Of a DNA stretch of 64,000 bases, positions 44,488 to 54,361 are shown piece by piece (positions within the stretch are counted from its first letter, which is position 1; every line of letters begins with the position of its first letter). The position numbers and the translations under genes were made by a program. This stretch comes from Acinetobacter kyonggiensis (lineage in GTDB: Bacteria; Pseudomonadota; Gammaproteobacteria; Pseudomonadales; Moraxellaceae): contig NZ_FNPK01000013.1 in NCBI RefSeq assembly GCF_900107285.1, positions 1-64,000 of the forward strand, in the 5' to 3' direction. The notes under the pieces were generated by a model. That model did not search any database. It worked only from the letters and a program-made list of their open reading frames with translations, and was not told the DNA's origin.

Positions 44488-45858
44488 TTATTTCTTCGAT
44501 TCAGGAAGAATAATGTTTAATAACAATGCTGCAATACCGCCTGTCGCAACACCAGAACTGAAAATGTTACGAATTAATTCAGGCAGGTGTTCAAGAATTT
44601 GAGGTACTTGTGCCACACCTAAGCCTAATGCCAAAGAAATGGCAATAATCAGTAATGCACGGCGGTCAAGTTGAATGCCAGACAGAATATTAATGCCTGA
44701 AGCTGCAACAGCACCGAACATCACCATGACGGCACCACCTAACACCGCTTGTGGTACGGCCTGAATCACACCTGCAACAGCAGGAAATAGACCCAGAATG
44801 ACCAATAATACTGCAATCCAGATCCCAACATAACGGCTTGCAACACCTGTCAGTTGAATGACACCGTTATTTTGTGCAAAGACCGAGCTTGGGAAGGTGT
44901 TAAAAATACCCGCCAAAAATGAATTTGCACCATTGACCAGTACACCACCTTTAATACGTTCCATCCATACTGGGCCGTCTACAGGTTGATTGGATATTTT
45001 TGAAGTTGCAGTGACATCACCAATCGCTTCCAAAGAGGTCACTAAATAGATAAATGCCATTGGAATAAATAAGCTCCATGAGAAACTTAAACCAAAATGC
45101 ATCGGGGTTGGAATTTGAATGAGGGGGGTATCTTCTAAACTTGAAAAATTAAGATGCCCCATAAAACCAGCAACAACATAACCAATCACTAAGGCAATGA
45201 GAATAGCCGAGCTTTTGACCCAGACGATACGAACACGATTTAAAACAACAATAATCGCCAGTACCGTACATGACATGATGAGGTTGTCGGCATTGGCAAA
45301 TGTTTTATCGCTCATGGCTTGATAACCGCCACCCATGCTGATAAGACCTTCTTTAATTAAGGTCAAACCAATCAGCAGCACCACAATACCTGTCACCAAT
45401 GGGGTAATGAGTTTTTTTACCCAAGGCAGAATACGAGATACGCCCATTTCAATAAATGAACCCGCAATGACCACCCCAAAAATAGAGGCCATGACCGCTT
45501 CAACAGGTGTACCTGCTGCAACCATGGCAGAACCAATACCAATAATAGGGCCAATAAAGTTAAAGCTGGTGCCTTGAACAATCAGTAAGCCTGCGCCAAA
45601 TGGACCCACTTTTTTACATTGTAAAAAAGTCGCAATCCCTGAGATCACCAAAGACATGGAAAGAATCATGTTGGTGTCTTGTTTTGAGACGCCTAAAGCT
45701 AAACAGATTAGTAAGCCGGGTGTGATAATCGGGACAATAATGGCCAATAAATGTTGCAGTGCAGCTAAAAAAGCGATGAATGGTTTTGGACGGTCATTCA
45801 ATCCATAAACTAAATCAAGATGATCTTTTTGCTCGGGAGAGTTTGTTAAATCAGACAT
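44488..45858 (-). CDS. Nucleobase:cation symporter-2 (xanthine/uric acid permease type)
   Basis: 456 aa from ATG 45858; an upstream in-frame start overlaps the divergent typA promoter region and is less likely. Fourteen hydrophobic segments. The NAT signature Q-N-N-G-V-I-Q-L-T-G (about 331-340) is present, and the Q-G-T-S-F-N-F-I-G-P segment near 101-110 fits the xanthine/urate branch (XanP/UacT) better than the uracil branch. Divergent from typA by 173 bp. Confidence 0.9.
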   Translation of the reverse strand: MSDLTNSPEQKDHLDLVYGLNDRPKPFIAFLAALQHLLAIIVPIITPGLLICLALGVSKQDTNMILSMSLVISGIATFLQCKKVGPFGAGLLIVQGTSFNFIGPIIGIGSAMVAAGTPVEAVMASIFGVVIAGSFIEMGVSRILPWVKKLITPLVTGIVVLLIGLTLIKEGLISMGGGYQAMSDKTFANADNLIMSCTVLAIIVVLNRVRIVWVKSSAILIALVIGYVVAGFMGHLNFSSLEDTPLIQIPTPMHFGLSFSWSLFIPMAFIYLVTSLEAIGDVTATSKISNQPVDGPVWMERIKGGVLVNGANSFLAGIFNTFPSSVFAQNNGVIQLTGVASRYVGIWIAVLLVILGLFPAVAGVIQAVPQAVLGGAVMVMFGAVAASGINILSGIQLDRRALLIIAISLALGLGVAQVPQILEHLPELIRNIFSSGVATGGIAALLLNIILPESKK

Positions 45859-45993
45859 TTGAAAACGGTACAGCAGCAATTTATGGCTATTCTAATCGAG
45901 TTACAGGACTTTACAAACCAAAAAAAGAGCGATTTTTTAAAAAAACTTGTAACTGTCAATAAACTGTCACTACTAAAAGTTAGTATTTTTCTG

Positions 45994-45999
45994 TATAAT
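45994..45999 (+). promoter_or_regulatory. -10 element of typA
   Basis: A perfect TATAAT lies 33 bases before the typA ATG. No good -35 stands at 16-18 bp; TGTCA repeats at 45954-45969 are too far. It is suggested by position only. Confidence 0.45.
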
Positions 46000-46031
46000 T
46001 TGCCCTCAAATTTAAAGCGTATCGAATTTAC

Positions 46032-47867
46032 ATGTCAGATATTAAAACTCTCCGCAACATTGCCATTATTGCGCACGTTGACCATGGTAAAACCACTCTT
46101 GTAGACAAACTTTTGCAACAATCTGGTGCTCTCGGTGACCGCGCGGGCGAGATTGAACGTGTTATGGATTCTAACGCGCTTGAGTCTGAACGTGGTATTA
46201 CCATTCTTGCAAAAAACACTGCAATCAAATGGTTAGACAAACGTACAGATACTGAATACCGCATTAACATCGTCGACACCCCGGGACATGCTGACTTCGG
46301 TGGTGAAGTTGAACGTGTAATGTCTATGGTTGACTGCGTATTACTTCTCGTTGATGCACAAGACGGTCCAATGCCACAAACTCGTTTTGTGACATCTAAA
46401 GCATTTGCAAGTGGTCTTAAGCCAATCGTTGTATTAAACAAAATTGACCGTCCAGGTGCACGTCCTGACTGGGTAATGGATCAAGTATTTGATTTATTTG
46501 ATAACCTTGGTGCGACTGACGAGCAGTTAGACTTCCCAGTGGTATATGCTTCTGCAATTAACGGTATTGCTGGTCGTGATGTTGAAGCAATGTCTGAAGA
46601 TATGACGCCATTGTTTGAAACAATTGTTGACATCGTTGAACCACCTAAAGTTGACGTTGATGGCCCGTTCCAAATGCAAATTTCATCTCTTGACTATAAT
46701 AGTTTCGTAGGTGTAATTGGTATTGGTCGTATCCAACGTGGTTCGGTTAAAACAAACACGCAAGTGACTGTAATCGACAAAGATGGCAAAACACGTAACG
46801 GCCGTATCTTAAAAGTGATGGGTTATCATGGTCTTGACCGTGTAGACGTTGAAGATGCTTCTGCTGGTGATATCGTATGTATCACGGGTCTTGATGCACT
46901 TAACATCTCTGACACGATTTGTGATCCGAAAAATGTTGAAGCTTTACCGCCATTGTCTGTAGATGAACCTACAGTTTCGATGACATTCCAAGTAAACAAC
47001 TCACCGTTTGCTGGTCGCGAAGGTAAATTCGTAACTTCACGTAATATTCGTGAACGTCTTGACCGCGAATTGATTCATAACGTAGCTTTACGTGTTGAAG
47101 ATACTGATTCTCCAGACCGTTTCAAAGTATCTGGTCGTGGTGAGCTTCATTTGTCTGTTCTTATTGAGAACATGCGTCGTGAAGGCTTCGAGATGGGTGT
47201 ATCTCGTCCTGAAGTAATCATGAAAGAAATTGATGGTGAAATCCAAGAGCCGTATGAAAATGTAACTTTTGACGTTGAAGAACAACATCAAGGTTCAATC
47301 ATGGAGCAAATGGGCTTCCGTAAAGGCGAAATGACCAATATGGAACTTGACGGCAAAGGCCGTATCCGTATTGAAGCAACTGTTCCTTCACGTGGCTTGA
47401 TCGGTTTCCGTTCTGAATTCTTAACCATTACTTCTGGTACTGGTATTATGACTTCAAGCTTCTCTCATTATGGTAAAGCGAAAGCTGGTACTGTAGCGAA
47501 GCGTCAAAACGGTGTACTTGTTTCAATGGTTAACGGTACTTGCTTAGCGTTTGCATTGTTTACATTACAAGACCGTGGTCGTCTATTTGCTGAACCACAG
47601 TTAGAAGTTTATGAAGGTATGATCGTGGGTATGAACTCACGTTCTGACGACATGACGGTTAACCCAACTAAAGCGAAGCAGTTAACCAACATGCGTGCAT
47701 CTGGTACAGATGAAGCATTAACGTTAACTCCTGCAATTCGTTTCACGCTTGAACAAGCGCTTGAGTTCATCGAAGATGACGAATTAGTTGAAGTTACACC
47801 TAAATCAGTACGTATTCGTAAACGCTGGTTGACTGAAAATGATCGTAAACGTAACCGCGGTAAATAA
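46032..47867 (+). CDS. typA: Ribosome-associated translational GTPase TypA/BipA
   Basis: 611 aa, normal length. Translation-factor GTPase motifs: [10 protein letters not shown] (16-25), [24 protein letters not shown]. The EF-G-like domains III and V and the BipA-specific C-terminal domain (R-A-S-G-T-D-E-A, ending in a basic tail R-K-R-N-R-G-K) are all present. BipA supports 50S assembly and stress or low-temperature growth. It stands alone and has a strong terminator. Confidence 0.97.
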   Translation: MSDIKTLRNIAIIAHVDHGKTTLVDKLLQQSGALGDRAGEIERVMDSNALESERGITILAKNTAIKWLDKRTDTEYRINIVDTPGHADFGGEVERVMSMVDCVLLLVDAQDGPMPQTRFVTSKAFASGLKPIVVLNKIDRPGARPDWVMDQVFDLFDNLGATDEQLDFPVVYASAINGIAGRDVEAMSEDMTPLFETIVDIVEPPKVDVDGPFQMQISSLDYNSFVGVIGIGRIQRGSVKTNTQVTVIDKDGKTRNGRILKVMGYHGLDRVDVEDASAGDIVCITGLDALNISDTICDPKNVEALPPLSVDEPTVSMTFQVNNSPFAGREGKFVTSRNIRERLDRELIHNVALRVEDTDSPDRFKVSGRGELHLSVLIENMRREGFEMGVSRPEVIMKEIDGEIQEPYENVTFDVEEQHQGSIMEQMGFRKGEMTNMELDGKGRIRIEATVPSRGLIGFRSEFLTITSGTGIMTSSFSHYGKAKAGTVAKRQNGVLVSMVNGTCLAFALFTLQDRGRLFAEPQLEVYEGMIVGMNSRSDDMTVNPTKAKQLTNMRASGTDEALTLTPAIRFTLEQALEFIEDDELVEVTPKSVRIRKRWLTENDRKRNRGK

Positions 47868-47908
47868 TTTTTAATTATTGTCCGTGACTGCGTTTGGTCA
47901 TAAAAAGG

Positions 47909-47939
47909 TGCTATCAATTCGTTGATAGCATTTTTTTTT
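47909..47939 (+). terminator. typA terminator
   Basis: A 9-bp stem TGCTATCAA/TTGATAGCA with a TTCG tetraloop (47909-47917, 47922-47930), followed by nine T. Confidence 0.95.
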
Positions 47940-48082
47940 GTTTGAAATGAGCAACTAAATATTCTAAAAGCATTTAATTCCGAGTAAATTACTCATCTAT
48001 ATGAACTGTTTCACATTTTTGATATGGAACGGTTTAAAAATATTTTAATAAAAGAATATGACAAAGCGAGCTGGAGAGTTTC

Positions 48083-48520
48083 ATGAGTATCGTTCAAGAA
48101 TTTAAAGAGTTTGCCATTAAAGGCAATATGATGGATTTGGCGATTGGTGTCATCATTGGTGGTGCTTTTGGTAAAATTATTGATTCATTGGTAAAAGATG
48201 TATTGATGCCTTTAATTTCTGTGATTACAGGTGGTGATGTTGATTTTTCACAATGGTTCGTTGTATTGGGAGATAACCCGAATAATTTACAAACGCTTGA
48301 GGAATTACAAAAAGCAGGGGTCAATGTTTTACAGTATGGTAGTTTCTTAACAGTATTTATTAATTTCTTGATTTTAGCTTGGGTGGTTTTCTTACTGGTT
48401 AAAGTCATGAATCGTTTGCGTAAACAAGAAGCGCCTGTAGAAGCACCCGCTGCAACACCAGAAGATATCGAATTGTTACGTGAAATCCGTGATGAGTTGA
48501 AACGTCGTCCACAAGTTTAA
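48083..48520 (+). CDS. mscL: Large-conductance mechanosensitive channel MscL
   Basis: 145 aa. The N-terminal amphipathic helix with [10 protein letters not shown] is followed by the pore helix [15 protein letters not shown], a periplasmic loop, the second helix and a C-terminal cytoplasmic coiled-coil ending in D-E-L-K-R-R-P-Q-V. MscL opens under hypo-osmotic shock. Slightly longer than the E. coli protein because of the loop and Ala/Pro-rich linker. GGAGAG precedes the ATG. Confidence 0.96.
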   Translation: MSIVQEFKEFAIKGNMMDLAIGVIIGGAFGKIIDSLVKDVLMPLISVITGGDVDFSQWFVVLGDNPNNLQTLEELQKAGVNVLQYGSFLTVFINFLILAWVVFLLVKVMNRLRKQEAPVEAPAATPEDIELLREIRDELKRRPQV

Positions 48521-48533
48521 ATTGTGGAAGGAT

Positions 48534-48562
48534 AAAAAATGGCACGTGTAGTGCCATTTTTT
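48534..48562 (+). terminator. mscL terminator
   Basis: A 12-bp stem AAAAAATGGCAC/GTGCCATTTTTT with a 5-nt loop (48534-48545, 48551-48562), followed by T. The region 48563-48671 has no other feature. Confidence 0.92.
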
Positions 48563-48671
48563 TAATTGAATTTCTTGCAATCTTCGTTTCTTGCACTTCA
48601 TTTTCCAGTAGTGCTTTAAAACTTACTCTGGAAGGAGAAGTCCCTGTTCGAAAAAAGGGAATTTAGGATGA

Positions 48672-48953
48672 TTAATCCATTCGAAACTTAATTTCGAGTA
48701 AATGCCAACCAAACTGACTTTTGATTGGGCCATGCAATTCACGTTCAGCTAAGGTAAATACCGCCTTATCAATGGGGCCGACCAGTTGTCCTTTCTTGAT
48801 ATCACCCAGTTCACCGCCTTTTTTGCCTGAAGGACAGGTGGAATGCTGTTTAGCAATTTGGGCAAAATCTGCACCTGCTTTAATCTTCTTTTTTAACTGT
48901 TCGGCCAACTCTTTGTCTTTGACTAAAATATGACGCACGATGGCAGATTTCAT
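48672..48953 (-). CDS. ppiC: Parvulin-type peptidyl-prolyl cis-trans isomerase
   Basis: 93 aa, a single cytoplasmic parvulin domain of PpiC type without signal peptide. Motifs: A-I-V-R-H-I-L-V at the start, A-K-Q-H-S-T-C-P-S-G-K-K-G-G-E-L-G-D (about 37-54), and F-G-W-H-L-L-E-I-K near the end. The ATG overlaps the mutM stop by 4 bp, so the two are translationally coupled. Confidence 0.94.
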   Translation of the reverse strand: MKSAIVRHILVKDKELAEQLKKKIKAGADFAQIAKQHSTCPSGKKGGELGDIKKGQLVGPIDKAVFTLAERELHGPIKSQFGWHLLEIKFRMD

Positions 48954-49804
48954 GCTTTATTCCCTTTAGATGGTGTCTTGGTGAGCATTTTAACGTTTTT
49001 TAAAGGCTGACATTGCGGACAAAATACACTGGCACGCTGTCCGAGTTTTAAATTTTCTAAAGTGGTTTCACAGTTCACACACATTTCACCCGCACGGCCA
49101 TAGGCCAATAGGGTTTGTTGGAAATAACCATTTTCGCCCATGGCATTACTATAGTCACGTAGGGTTGAGCCACCCAAATCTATGGCTTGTTTTAAGATTC
49201 GTTTGATCTCGATCACTAATTTTTCAATTTGCTGCATACTTAAACTAGATGCAGGCTGGGCAGGGTGAATGCCTAAATTGAATAAACTTTCAGTGGCATA
49301 GATATTACCGACTCCAACCACCATATGGTTATCCATAATGGCAACTTTGGCGGCCACATTTTTCTTTTTAAATTTGCTTGCTAAATAGTCAGCATTAAAT
49401 GCTTCACTTAAAGGTTCTGGGCCTAAAGTATCAATTAACTTGGTTTGAGAGTTCTGATCTAACCATAAAATGCAGCCAAAACGACGTGGGTCATGGTAAC
49501 GTAGTTCTATATCTTCAAACTGAATGATCAAATGATCATGTTTACGCAATTCTGTATGGGGTTCACAAAGGCGAAAACTACCCGACATGCCCAAATGCCA
49601 TAACATGCTGTCGTGCTCAAATTCCGCCAAAATATATTTAGAGCGTCGGGTGAGCTTAAGCAATTTTTGCCCAGTTAGTTTTTGAATATCTTCAGGAATC
49701 GGCCAGCGTAAACTGGATTGTCGAACTTCAACAGAAATGACTTTTTGCTCAATTAAAGGCAATAAACTGGTTTTTGTGGTTTCAACTTCAGGTAGTTCAG
49801 GCAT
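48950..49804 (-). CDS. mutM: Formamidopyrimidine-DNA glycosylase
   Basis: 284 aa from ATG 49804, giving the required M-P-E-L-P-E-V-E-T start (catalytic Pro after Met removal, then Glu); upstream in-frame codons to 49861 must be untranslated. The catalytic Lys region and the K-F-K-K-K-N segment are present. The C-terminal zinc finger C-V-N-C ... C-P-Q-C is intact, followed by a 20-residue basic tail that is longer than usual. The enzyme removes 8-oxoguanine and Fapy lesions from DNA. Confidence 0.96.
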   Translation of the reverse strand: MPELPEVETTKTSLLPLIEQKVISVEVRQSSLRWPIPEDIQKLTGQKLLKLTRRSKYILAEFEHDSMLWHLGMSGSFRLCEPHTELRKHDHLIIQFEDIELRYHDPRRFGCILWLDQNSQTKLIDTLGPEPLSEAFNADYLASKFKKKNVAAKVAIMDNHMVVGVGNIYATESLFNLGIHPAQPASSLSMQQIEKLVIEIKRILKQAIDLGGSTLRDYSNAMGENGYFQQTLLAYGRAGEMCVNCETTLENLKLGQRASVFCPQCQPLKNVKMLTKTPSKGNKA

Positions 49805-49960
49805 TTTTAGCAAATTAAAATGGATTATGGCTAATATCGGGATGAATGGTCGAGAATACAAGTTTTAATTGAAGCATAAGATGAGTCGTGCACATACTAT
49901 AAGAAACTGAGTTCAGAAATAGATTGAAAATAAGCTGAACAATAGAATATCAAGCTGCAC

Positions 49961-49974
49961 GAATCATATGATTC
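49961..49974. promoter_or_regulatory. 14-bp palindrome upstream of the TonB-dependent receptor
   Basis: GAATCATATGATTC is a perfect palindrome 131 bp before the receptor ATG, in the otherwise featureless 300-bp gap 49805-50104. It could be an operator. It does not match the Fur consensus well. Chance occurrence in AT-rich DNA is possible. Confidence 0.3.
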
Positions 49975-50104
49975 ATTGAAATTATTCATGTTAGCCCCGT
50001 TGTTACAGTATGTGATCAATTCTGCTGTTACGGAAAGTTGATAATGCGCTGAGAGTTGGTTTAAGCTCTAAAATCATTTTTTAATCCGAAATAGAGGCTT
50101 CTCA

Positions 50105-52237
50105 ATGCAAAGTAAATCATCGATAAAGTCCATCAATATGACTTTACTTTGCTTGACGGCATGTATTTGTCAAAATCTTTATGCAGAAGCAGGTTCTACG
50201 GAACCTGTTTTACTTCCGACCTTAAAAATAGAAGCCACACGTACCGATACCGACTGGTTAACAACCCCAGCATCGGTCTATCGTATTGAACAAAAAAATA
50301 ATGAAAATAATCTTGCGGTTAATTTATCTGAAATCTTGAAAGGTGTACCAGGTCTACAACTGAATAACCGTGAAAACTATGCACAAGATTTACAACTGTC
50401 TATGCGTGGTTTTGGTGCGCGTTCTACTTTTGGGGTACGTGGGATTCGTTTATATGTCGATGGCATTCCTGCCACCATGCCTGATGGTCAGGGGCAAACC
50501 TCGAATATTGATTTAAGCAGTCTAGATCACATTGAAGTCTTGGGTGGGCCATTTTCATCATTGTATGGTAATTCTTCTGGCGGTACTGTTTTAACCAGCA
50601 CCAAGCAAGGTGAAGGGCGTGATTCAATCGAGTTAGGTTATTCAGGTGGGAGTCATCATAAAGGTCGTGCCAATATGACCTTACAAGGTGGCGCAGATAA
50701 AGCAGGAGAGCCAAGTTATGTGGTGAGTTCTTCTTATTTTGATACCGATGGTTATCGTGACCATAGTGCAGCGCGCAAAGTTTTAAGCAATGCCAAACTG
50801 ACTTGGGATTTAGAAGATGGTTCTAAAGTGAACTGGATTGTGAATCATGTGGATATGAATGCCGATGATCCACAAGGTTTAACCCGAGAGCAATGGAAAG
50901 CCAATCCCAAACAGGTGAATGATGCAAAAAATATTTATGATGTCCGTAAAGAGATTAATCAAACCCAAACAGGACTAACGTGGACGAAACCGATTAATGA
51001 CCAACATGAGCTTTATACTATGGCTTATGCGGGACATCGTGAAGTTACTCAATATCAATCCATTCCAAACACAGCTCAAGCCAATCCGCGTCATGCAGGT
51101 GGTGTGATTGATTTTAGCCGTGACTATTACGGGACTGATCTGCGTTGGACGGGTAAAGATTTACTACCAAATACACGTTTTACCGCAGGATTTGCTTTTG
51201 ATGCCATGGATGAAGACCGTCAAGGCTATGAAAACTTTGATAGTGCAGGAAATTATGGGGTAAAAGGCAAGTTACGCCGTGATGAAAATAATACCTTATG
51301 GAATTTAGACCCATACCTACAAGCGTCTTGGCAGTTTTTACCCACTTGGCGCTTAGACACAGGTTTGCGTTATAGCAATGTGCATTACCAATCTAAAGAT
51401 CACTATATTCAAGGGACAAATGCTGATGATAGTGGTAAGACTGACTATGACAAGCTATTGCCTTCCGCTGCATTCACTTGGGAAATAAGCCCTCAACTGA
51501 GCACGTATCTGAGTTATGCCAAAGGGTTTGAAACACCAACATTTACTGAAATGGCCTACCCAACCACAGGAACGTCTGGAATTAATTTTGCTTTAAAACC
51601 TTCAAGCAGTGACAATTATGAACTGGGTTTAAAAGCACAAAATCTTCTTGGTAATTTTACCGCAGCAATTTTCCACAGTGAAACTCAAGACGATATTGTT
51701 TCAGCAGGAACATTGGATGGTCGATCGACCTTCCAGAATGCCGATAAAACTTTGCGTCAGGGTGTGGAACTGTCATGGAATAAAAAATTATGGCGTGATT
51801 TGACGGCACAAGCCAGTTATAGCTATTTAGATGCAACATTCGATGCCGATATTCCCAATACTGATCCTCAAAAAGTCGTTTATAGCGGTAACTACATTCC
51901 GGGTGTCGCAAAGAATCAGGCTTATGTTGCTTTGGGCTGGCAGCCTGAAACGGGCTTTAATGCGGGCATCGATGTGCGTTATATGGATAAAATTTATGTC
52001 AATGACACCAATAGCGATGTAGCACCTAGCTATACCGTAACCTCGGCAAATATAGGCTATATCTGGAAAAATAATGATTGGAAAGTGCGTAGTTATGCAC
52101 GTATCGATAACATGTTTGATGAAAACTATGTCGGTTCAGTGATTGTCAATGATGCTACTCAGCCGAAAGGTCGATTCTTCGAACCCGCAGATGGAATGAG
52201 CTGGAGCACGGGTTTAAGTATCACCAAAGCATTCTAA
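50105..52237 (+). CDS. TonB-dependent outer-membrane receptor
   Basis: 710 aa with an N-terminal signal peptide (cleavage near Y-A-E at 28). The plug domain runs from L-P-T-L-K-I-E-A-T (about 38-46) through R-G-F-G-A-R-S and Y-V-D-G-I-P-A-T-M-P-D-G-Q-G to E-V-L-G-G-P-F-S-S-L-Y-G-N-S-S-G-G. The 22-strand barrel ends in a terminal Phe (S-I-T-K-A-F). The plug motif resembles the E. coli YncD/PqqU receptor for PQQ as I recall it. It could also be a siderophore receptor. The oxidoreductase gene follows after 11 bp. Confidence 0.92.
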   Translation: MQSKSSIKSINMTLLCLTACICQNLYAEAGSTEPVLLPTLKIEATRTDTDWLTTPASVYRIEQKNNENNLAVNLSEILKGVPGLQLNNRENYAQDLQLSMRGFGARSTFGVRGIRLYVDGIPATMPDGQGQTSNIDLSSLDHIEVLGGPFSSLYGNSSGGTVLTSTKQGEGRDSIELGYSGGSHHKGRANMTLQGGADKAGEPSYVVSSSYFDTDGYRDHSAARKVLSNAKLTWDLEDGSKVNWIVNHVDMNADDPQGLTREQWKANPKQVNDAKNIYDVRKEINQTQTGLTWTKPINDQHELYTMAYAGHREVTQYQSIPNTAQANPRHAGGVIDFSRDYYGTDLRWTGKDLLPNTRFTAGFAFDAMDEDRQGYENFDSAGNYGVKGKLRRDENNTLWNLDPYLQASWQFLPTWRLDTGLRYSNVHYQSKDHYIQGTNADDSGKTDYDKLLPSAAFTWEISPQLSTYLSYAKGFETPTFTEMAYPTTGTSGINFALKPSSSDNYELGLKAQNLLGNFTAAIFHSETQDDIVSAGTLDGRSTFQNADKTLRQGVELSWNKKLWRDLTAQASYSYLDATFDADIPNTDPQKVVYSGNYIPGVAKNQAYVALGWQPETGFNAGIDVRYMDKIYVNDTNSDVAPSYTVTSANIGYIWKNNDWKVRSYARIDNMFDENYVGSVIVNDATQPKGRFFEPADGMSWSTGLSITKAF

Positions 52238-52248
52238 GGAGCAAAAAA

Positions 52249-53358
52249 GTGTCTTTATTATTTGAACCGATTCAGTTTGGTCAGTTAGAACTCAAGAATA
52301 GAATTGTGATTGCCCCAATGTGTCAATACTCTGCAACCGAGCAGGGCGAAGTGACTTATTGGCATGAACAGCAATGGGCGAATTACGCATTGTCTGGGGC
52401 AGGGTTATGTGTAATTGAGGCAACAGCTATACAGCCAGAAGGTCGTATTAGTTATGCTGATTTAGGACTATGGAATGATACACAGCGTGATCAAATTAAA
52501 ACATTACTGACAAAAGTCAAGACACTTTCGCCTATGCCTTTTGCCATTCAGTTGGCGCATGCAGGCAGAAAGGCATCTACGGATAAACCTTGGGATGGCA
52601 AAGGTCAATTTAGCCCTGATCAAGCGCATGGTTGGCAAACTGTTTCAGCCAGTGATATTGCATTTAATGATCATGATCATGCGCCACAGGAACTGTCAAA
52701 AAATGGCATCCAAAAAATTATTCAAGATTTTAGCAATGCGGCGATTCGTGCGGTTGACGCGGGTTTTGAGTTAATTGAGTTACATGCAGCACACGGTTAT
52801 TTATTACATCAGTTTATGTCGCCTTTAGCCAATAAGCGCAGTGATGAATATGGCGGTTGTTTTGAAAACCGTATTCGGATGGCGATAGAAACATTTCAGA
52901 GCATGAAAGCCGCTGTTCCTGAAAATTTCCCCATTGGTGTACGTCTTTCTGCCCAAGATTGGTTTAAAGGAGGCTGGTCGTTAGAAGAAACCGTTGCATT
53001 GTCGAAACAATTAGAAAATTTAGGCGCAGTTTATATTCATGTTTCGAGTGGGGGATTACATGCCCAGCAAGACATTAAAATAGGTGCCAATTATCAAGTA
53101 GCATTTGCTGAAGCAGTCAAAAAAGTGCTTCATATTCCAGTGATTACGGTGGGTTTAATTACTGAAGCTGAGCAAGCAGAAAGTATTCTTGCAAAGGGGC
53201 AAGCCGATGCGATTGGTCTGGCACGTGCGCTGCTTTATGAGCCACGTTGGCCTTGGCATGCTGCTGCAACATTGGGTGCGAAAATTGAAATTGCACCACA
53301 GTATTTACGCTGTCAACCACATGGTGTGAAGTCACTGTTTAAACCCTTTCAACACTAA
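52249..53358 (+). CDS. Old Yellow Enzyme-family NADH:flavin oxidoreductase
   Basis: 369 aa starting at GTG 52249 with AAGGAG nine bases upstream. FMN-binding TIM barrel: I-A-P-M-C-Q-Y-S (about 22-29, with the Cys typical of the YqjM/NamA class), Q-L-A-H-A-G-R-K-A (catalytic His-Ala region), E-L-H-A-A-H-G-Y-L-L-H-Q-F, and R-A-L-L-Y-E-P-R-W-P-W. It reduces activated alkenes with NAD(P)H. It is probably co-transcribed with the TonB-dependent receptor, 11 bp upstream. Confidence 0.93.
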   Translation: MSLLFEPIQFGQLELKNRIVIAPMCQYSATEQGEVTYWHEQQWANYALSGAGLCVIEATAIQPEGRISYADLGLWNDTQRDQIKTLLTKVKTLSPMPFAIQLAHAGRKASTDKPWDGKGQFSPDQAHGWQTVSASDIAFNDHDHAPQELSKNGIQKIIQDFSNAAIRAVDAGFELIELHAAHGYLLHQFMSPLANKRSDEYGGCFENRIRMAIETFQSMKAAVPENFPIGVRLSAQDWFKGGWSLEETVALSKQLENLGAVYIHVSSGGLHAQQDIKIGANYQVAFAEAVKKVLHIPVITVGLITEAEQAESILAKGQADAIGLARALLYEPRWPWHAAATLGAKIEIAPQYLRCQPHGVKSLFKPFQH

Positions 53359-53423
53359 AGTTTGGGTGCAGAAAATGGCAGGAATGAAATTGATTGAGGT
53401 CTTTTGGAAGATAGGAAGTTGCT

Positions 53424-54347
53424 GTGGTCTTAACTGTTATTTTACCAATATGCCTGCTGCTTCTACTGGGATTTATTTGCGTAAAATTTGAATTTATTTT
53501 ACCTGAGCATATTCAAGGTTTAAGTCAGTTTGTTTTTAAAATCGCATTACCTGCATTTTTACTGCAAGCTTTAGCCAGTAAACGTTTTGATGAAATTTGG
53601 AATCCCAGTTATTTCATTGCTTATGGTGGCGGTTCACTGATTATTTTTGCTTTGGCTTTTCTTTTGTATCGCAAATATTTTCAATGCCGTTTGACTGAAT
53701 CTGGGGTGTTGGCAATGGGTGCATCCATGTCCAACACAGGTTTTATTGGCACAGCGATACTGACGATGTTGATTGGGCAGCATGCCGCAATCTATCTTTC
53801 TTTGACCTTGATGATTGAAAATTTACTGATTGTGGCATTAACTTTAGTCATTGCTGAAGTGGGAATGCAGCAACATCAAGTGACCTCCCAGTTGCTTAAA
53901 CAAACCTTATATAATGTCATTAAAAACCCCGTTATTTTGTCTATTGTGTTGGGAATGTTTTGTGTCATTTTGAATATTCAGCTGCCATTTTACGTGGTTC
54001 AAGTTTTAGAGATGTTAGGTAAAACAGCATCTCCAATTGCGTTGTTCGTGATTGGGGCAAGTTTGGTCGGGATGAGTTTAAAATCACTGAATATACAAAG
54101 TGTAATTTTAGTCACGTTTAAAATTGTACTGATGCCACTGACGATTTTTGTTTTATTCAGTATTTTACCGAATGTCAGCCAAGAAATGCTTTATGCAGGG
54201 ACGTTACTTGCTGCATTACCCATGCCCATTGTGTTGGGTATTTTGGGGCAAAATTATGGACTGAGTGATAAAGCCTTAACTGCTTTAATGTTAAGCACCA
54301 TATTGGGTTTTATTGGCATCAGTAGCCTGATTGCACTTTGGTGGTAA
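53424..54347 (+). CDS. AEC-family transporter
   Basis: 307 aa, starting at GTG 53424 with AGGAAG upstream. Ten hydrophobic helices in two inverted halves separated by a short loop near 145-160 fit the auxin-efflux-carrier family, with N-T-G-F-I-G near 106-111 and L-P-M-P-I-V-L-G near 268-275. Family members export or exchange small organic acids such as malate. The gene follows the oxidoreductase by 65 bp and ends at a terminator split by an element. Confidence 0.9.
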   Translation: MVLTVILPICLLLLLGFICVKFEFILPEHIQGLSQFVFKIALPAFLLQALASKRFDEIWNPSYFIAYGGGSLIIFALAFLLYRKYFQCRLTESGVLAMGASMSNTGFIGTAILTMLIGQHAAIYLSLTLMIENLLIVALTLVIAEVGMQQHQVTSQLLKQTLYNVIKNPVILSIVLGMFCVILNIQLPFYVVQVLEMLGKTASPIALFVIGASLVGMSLKSLNIQSVILVTFKIVLMPLTIFVLFSILPNVSQEMLYAGTLLAALPMPIVLGILGQNYGLSDKALTALMLSTILGFIGISSLIALWW

Positions 54348-54361
54348 ATTCGGGTGACAGT

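Noticed and set aside
46028..46441. 137-codon reverse frame at the start of typA
   Set aside because: Shadow of the highly conserved GTPase domain of typA; Ser/Arg-rich with no start signals.
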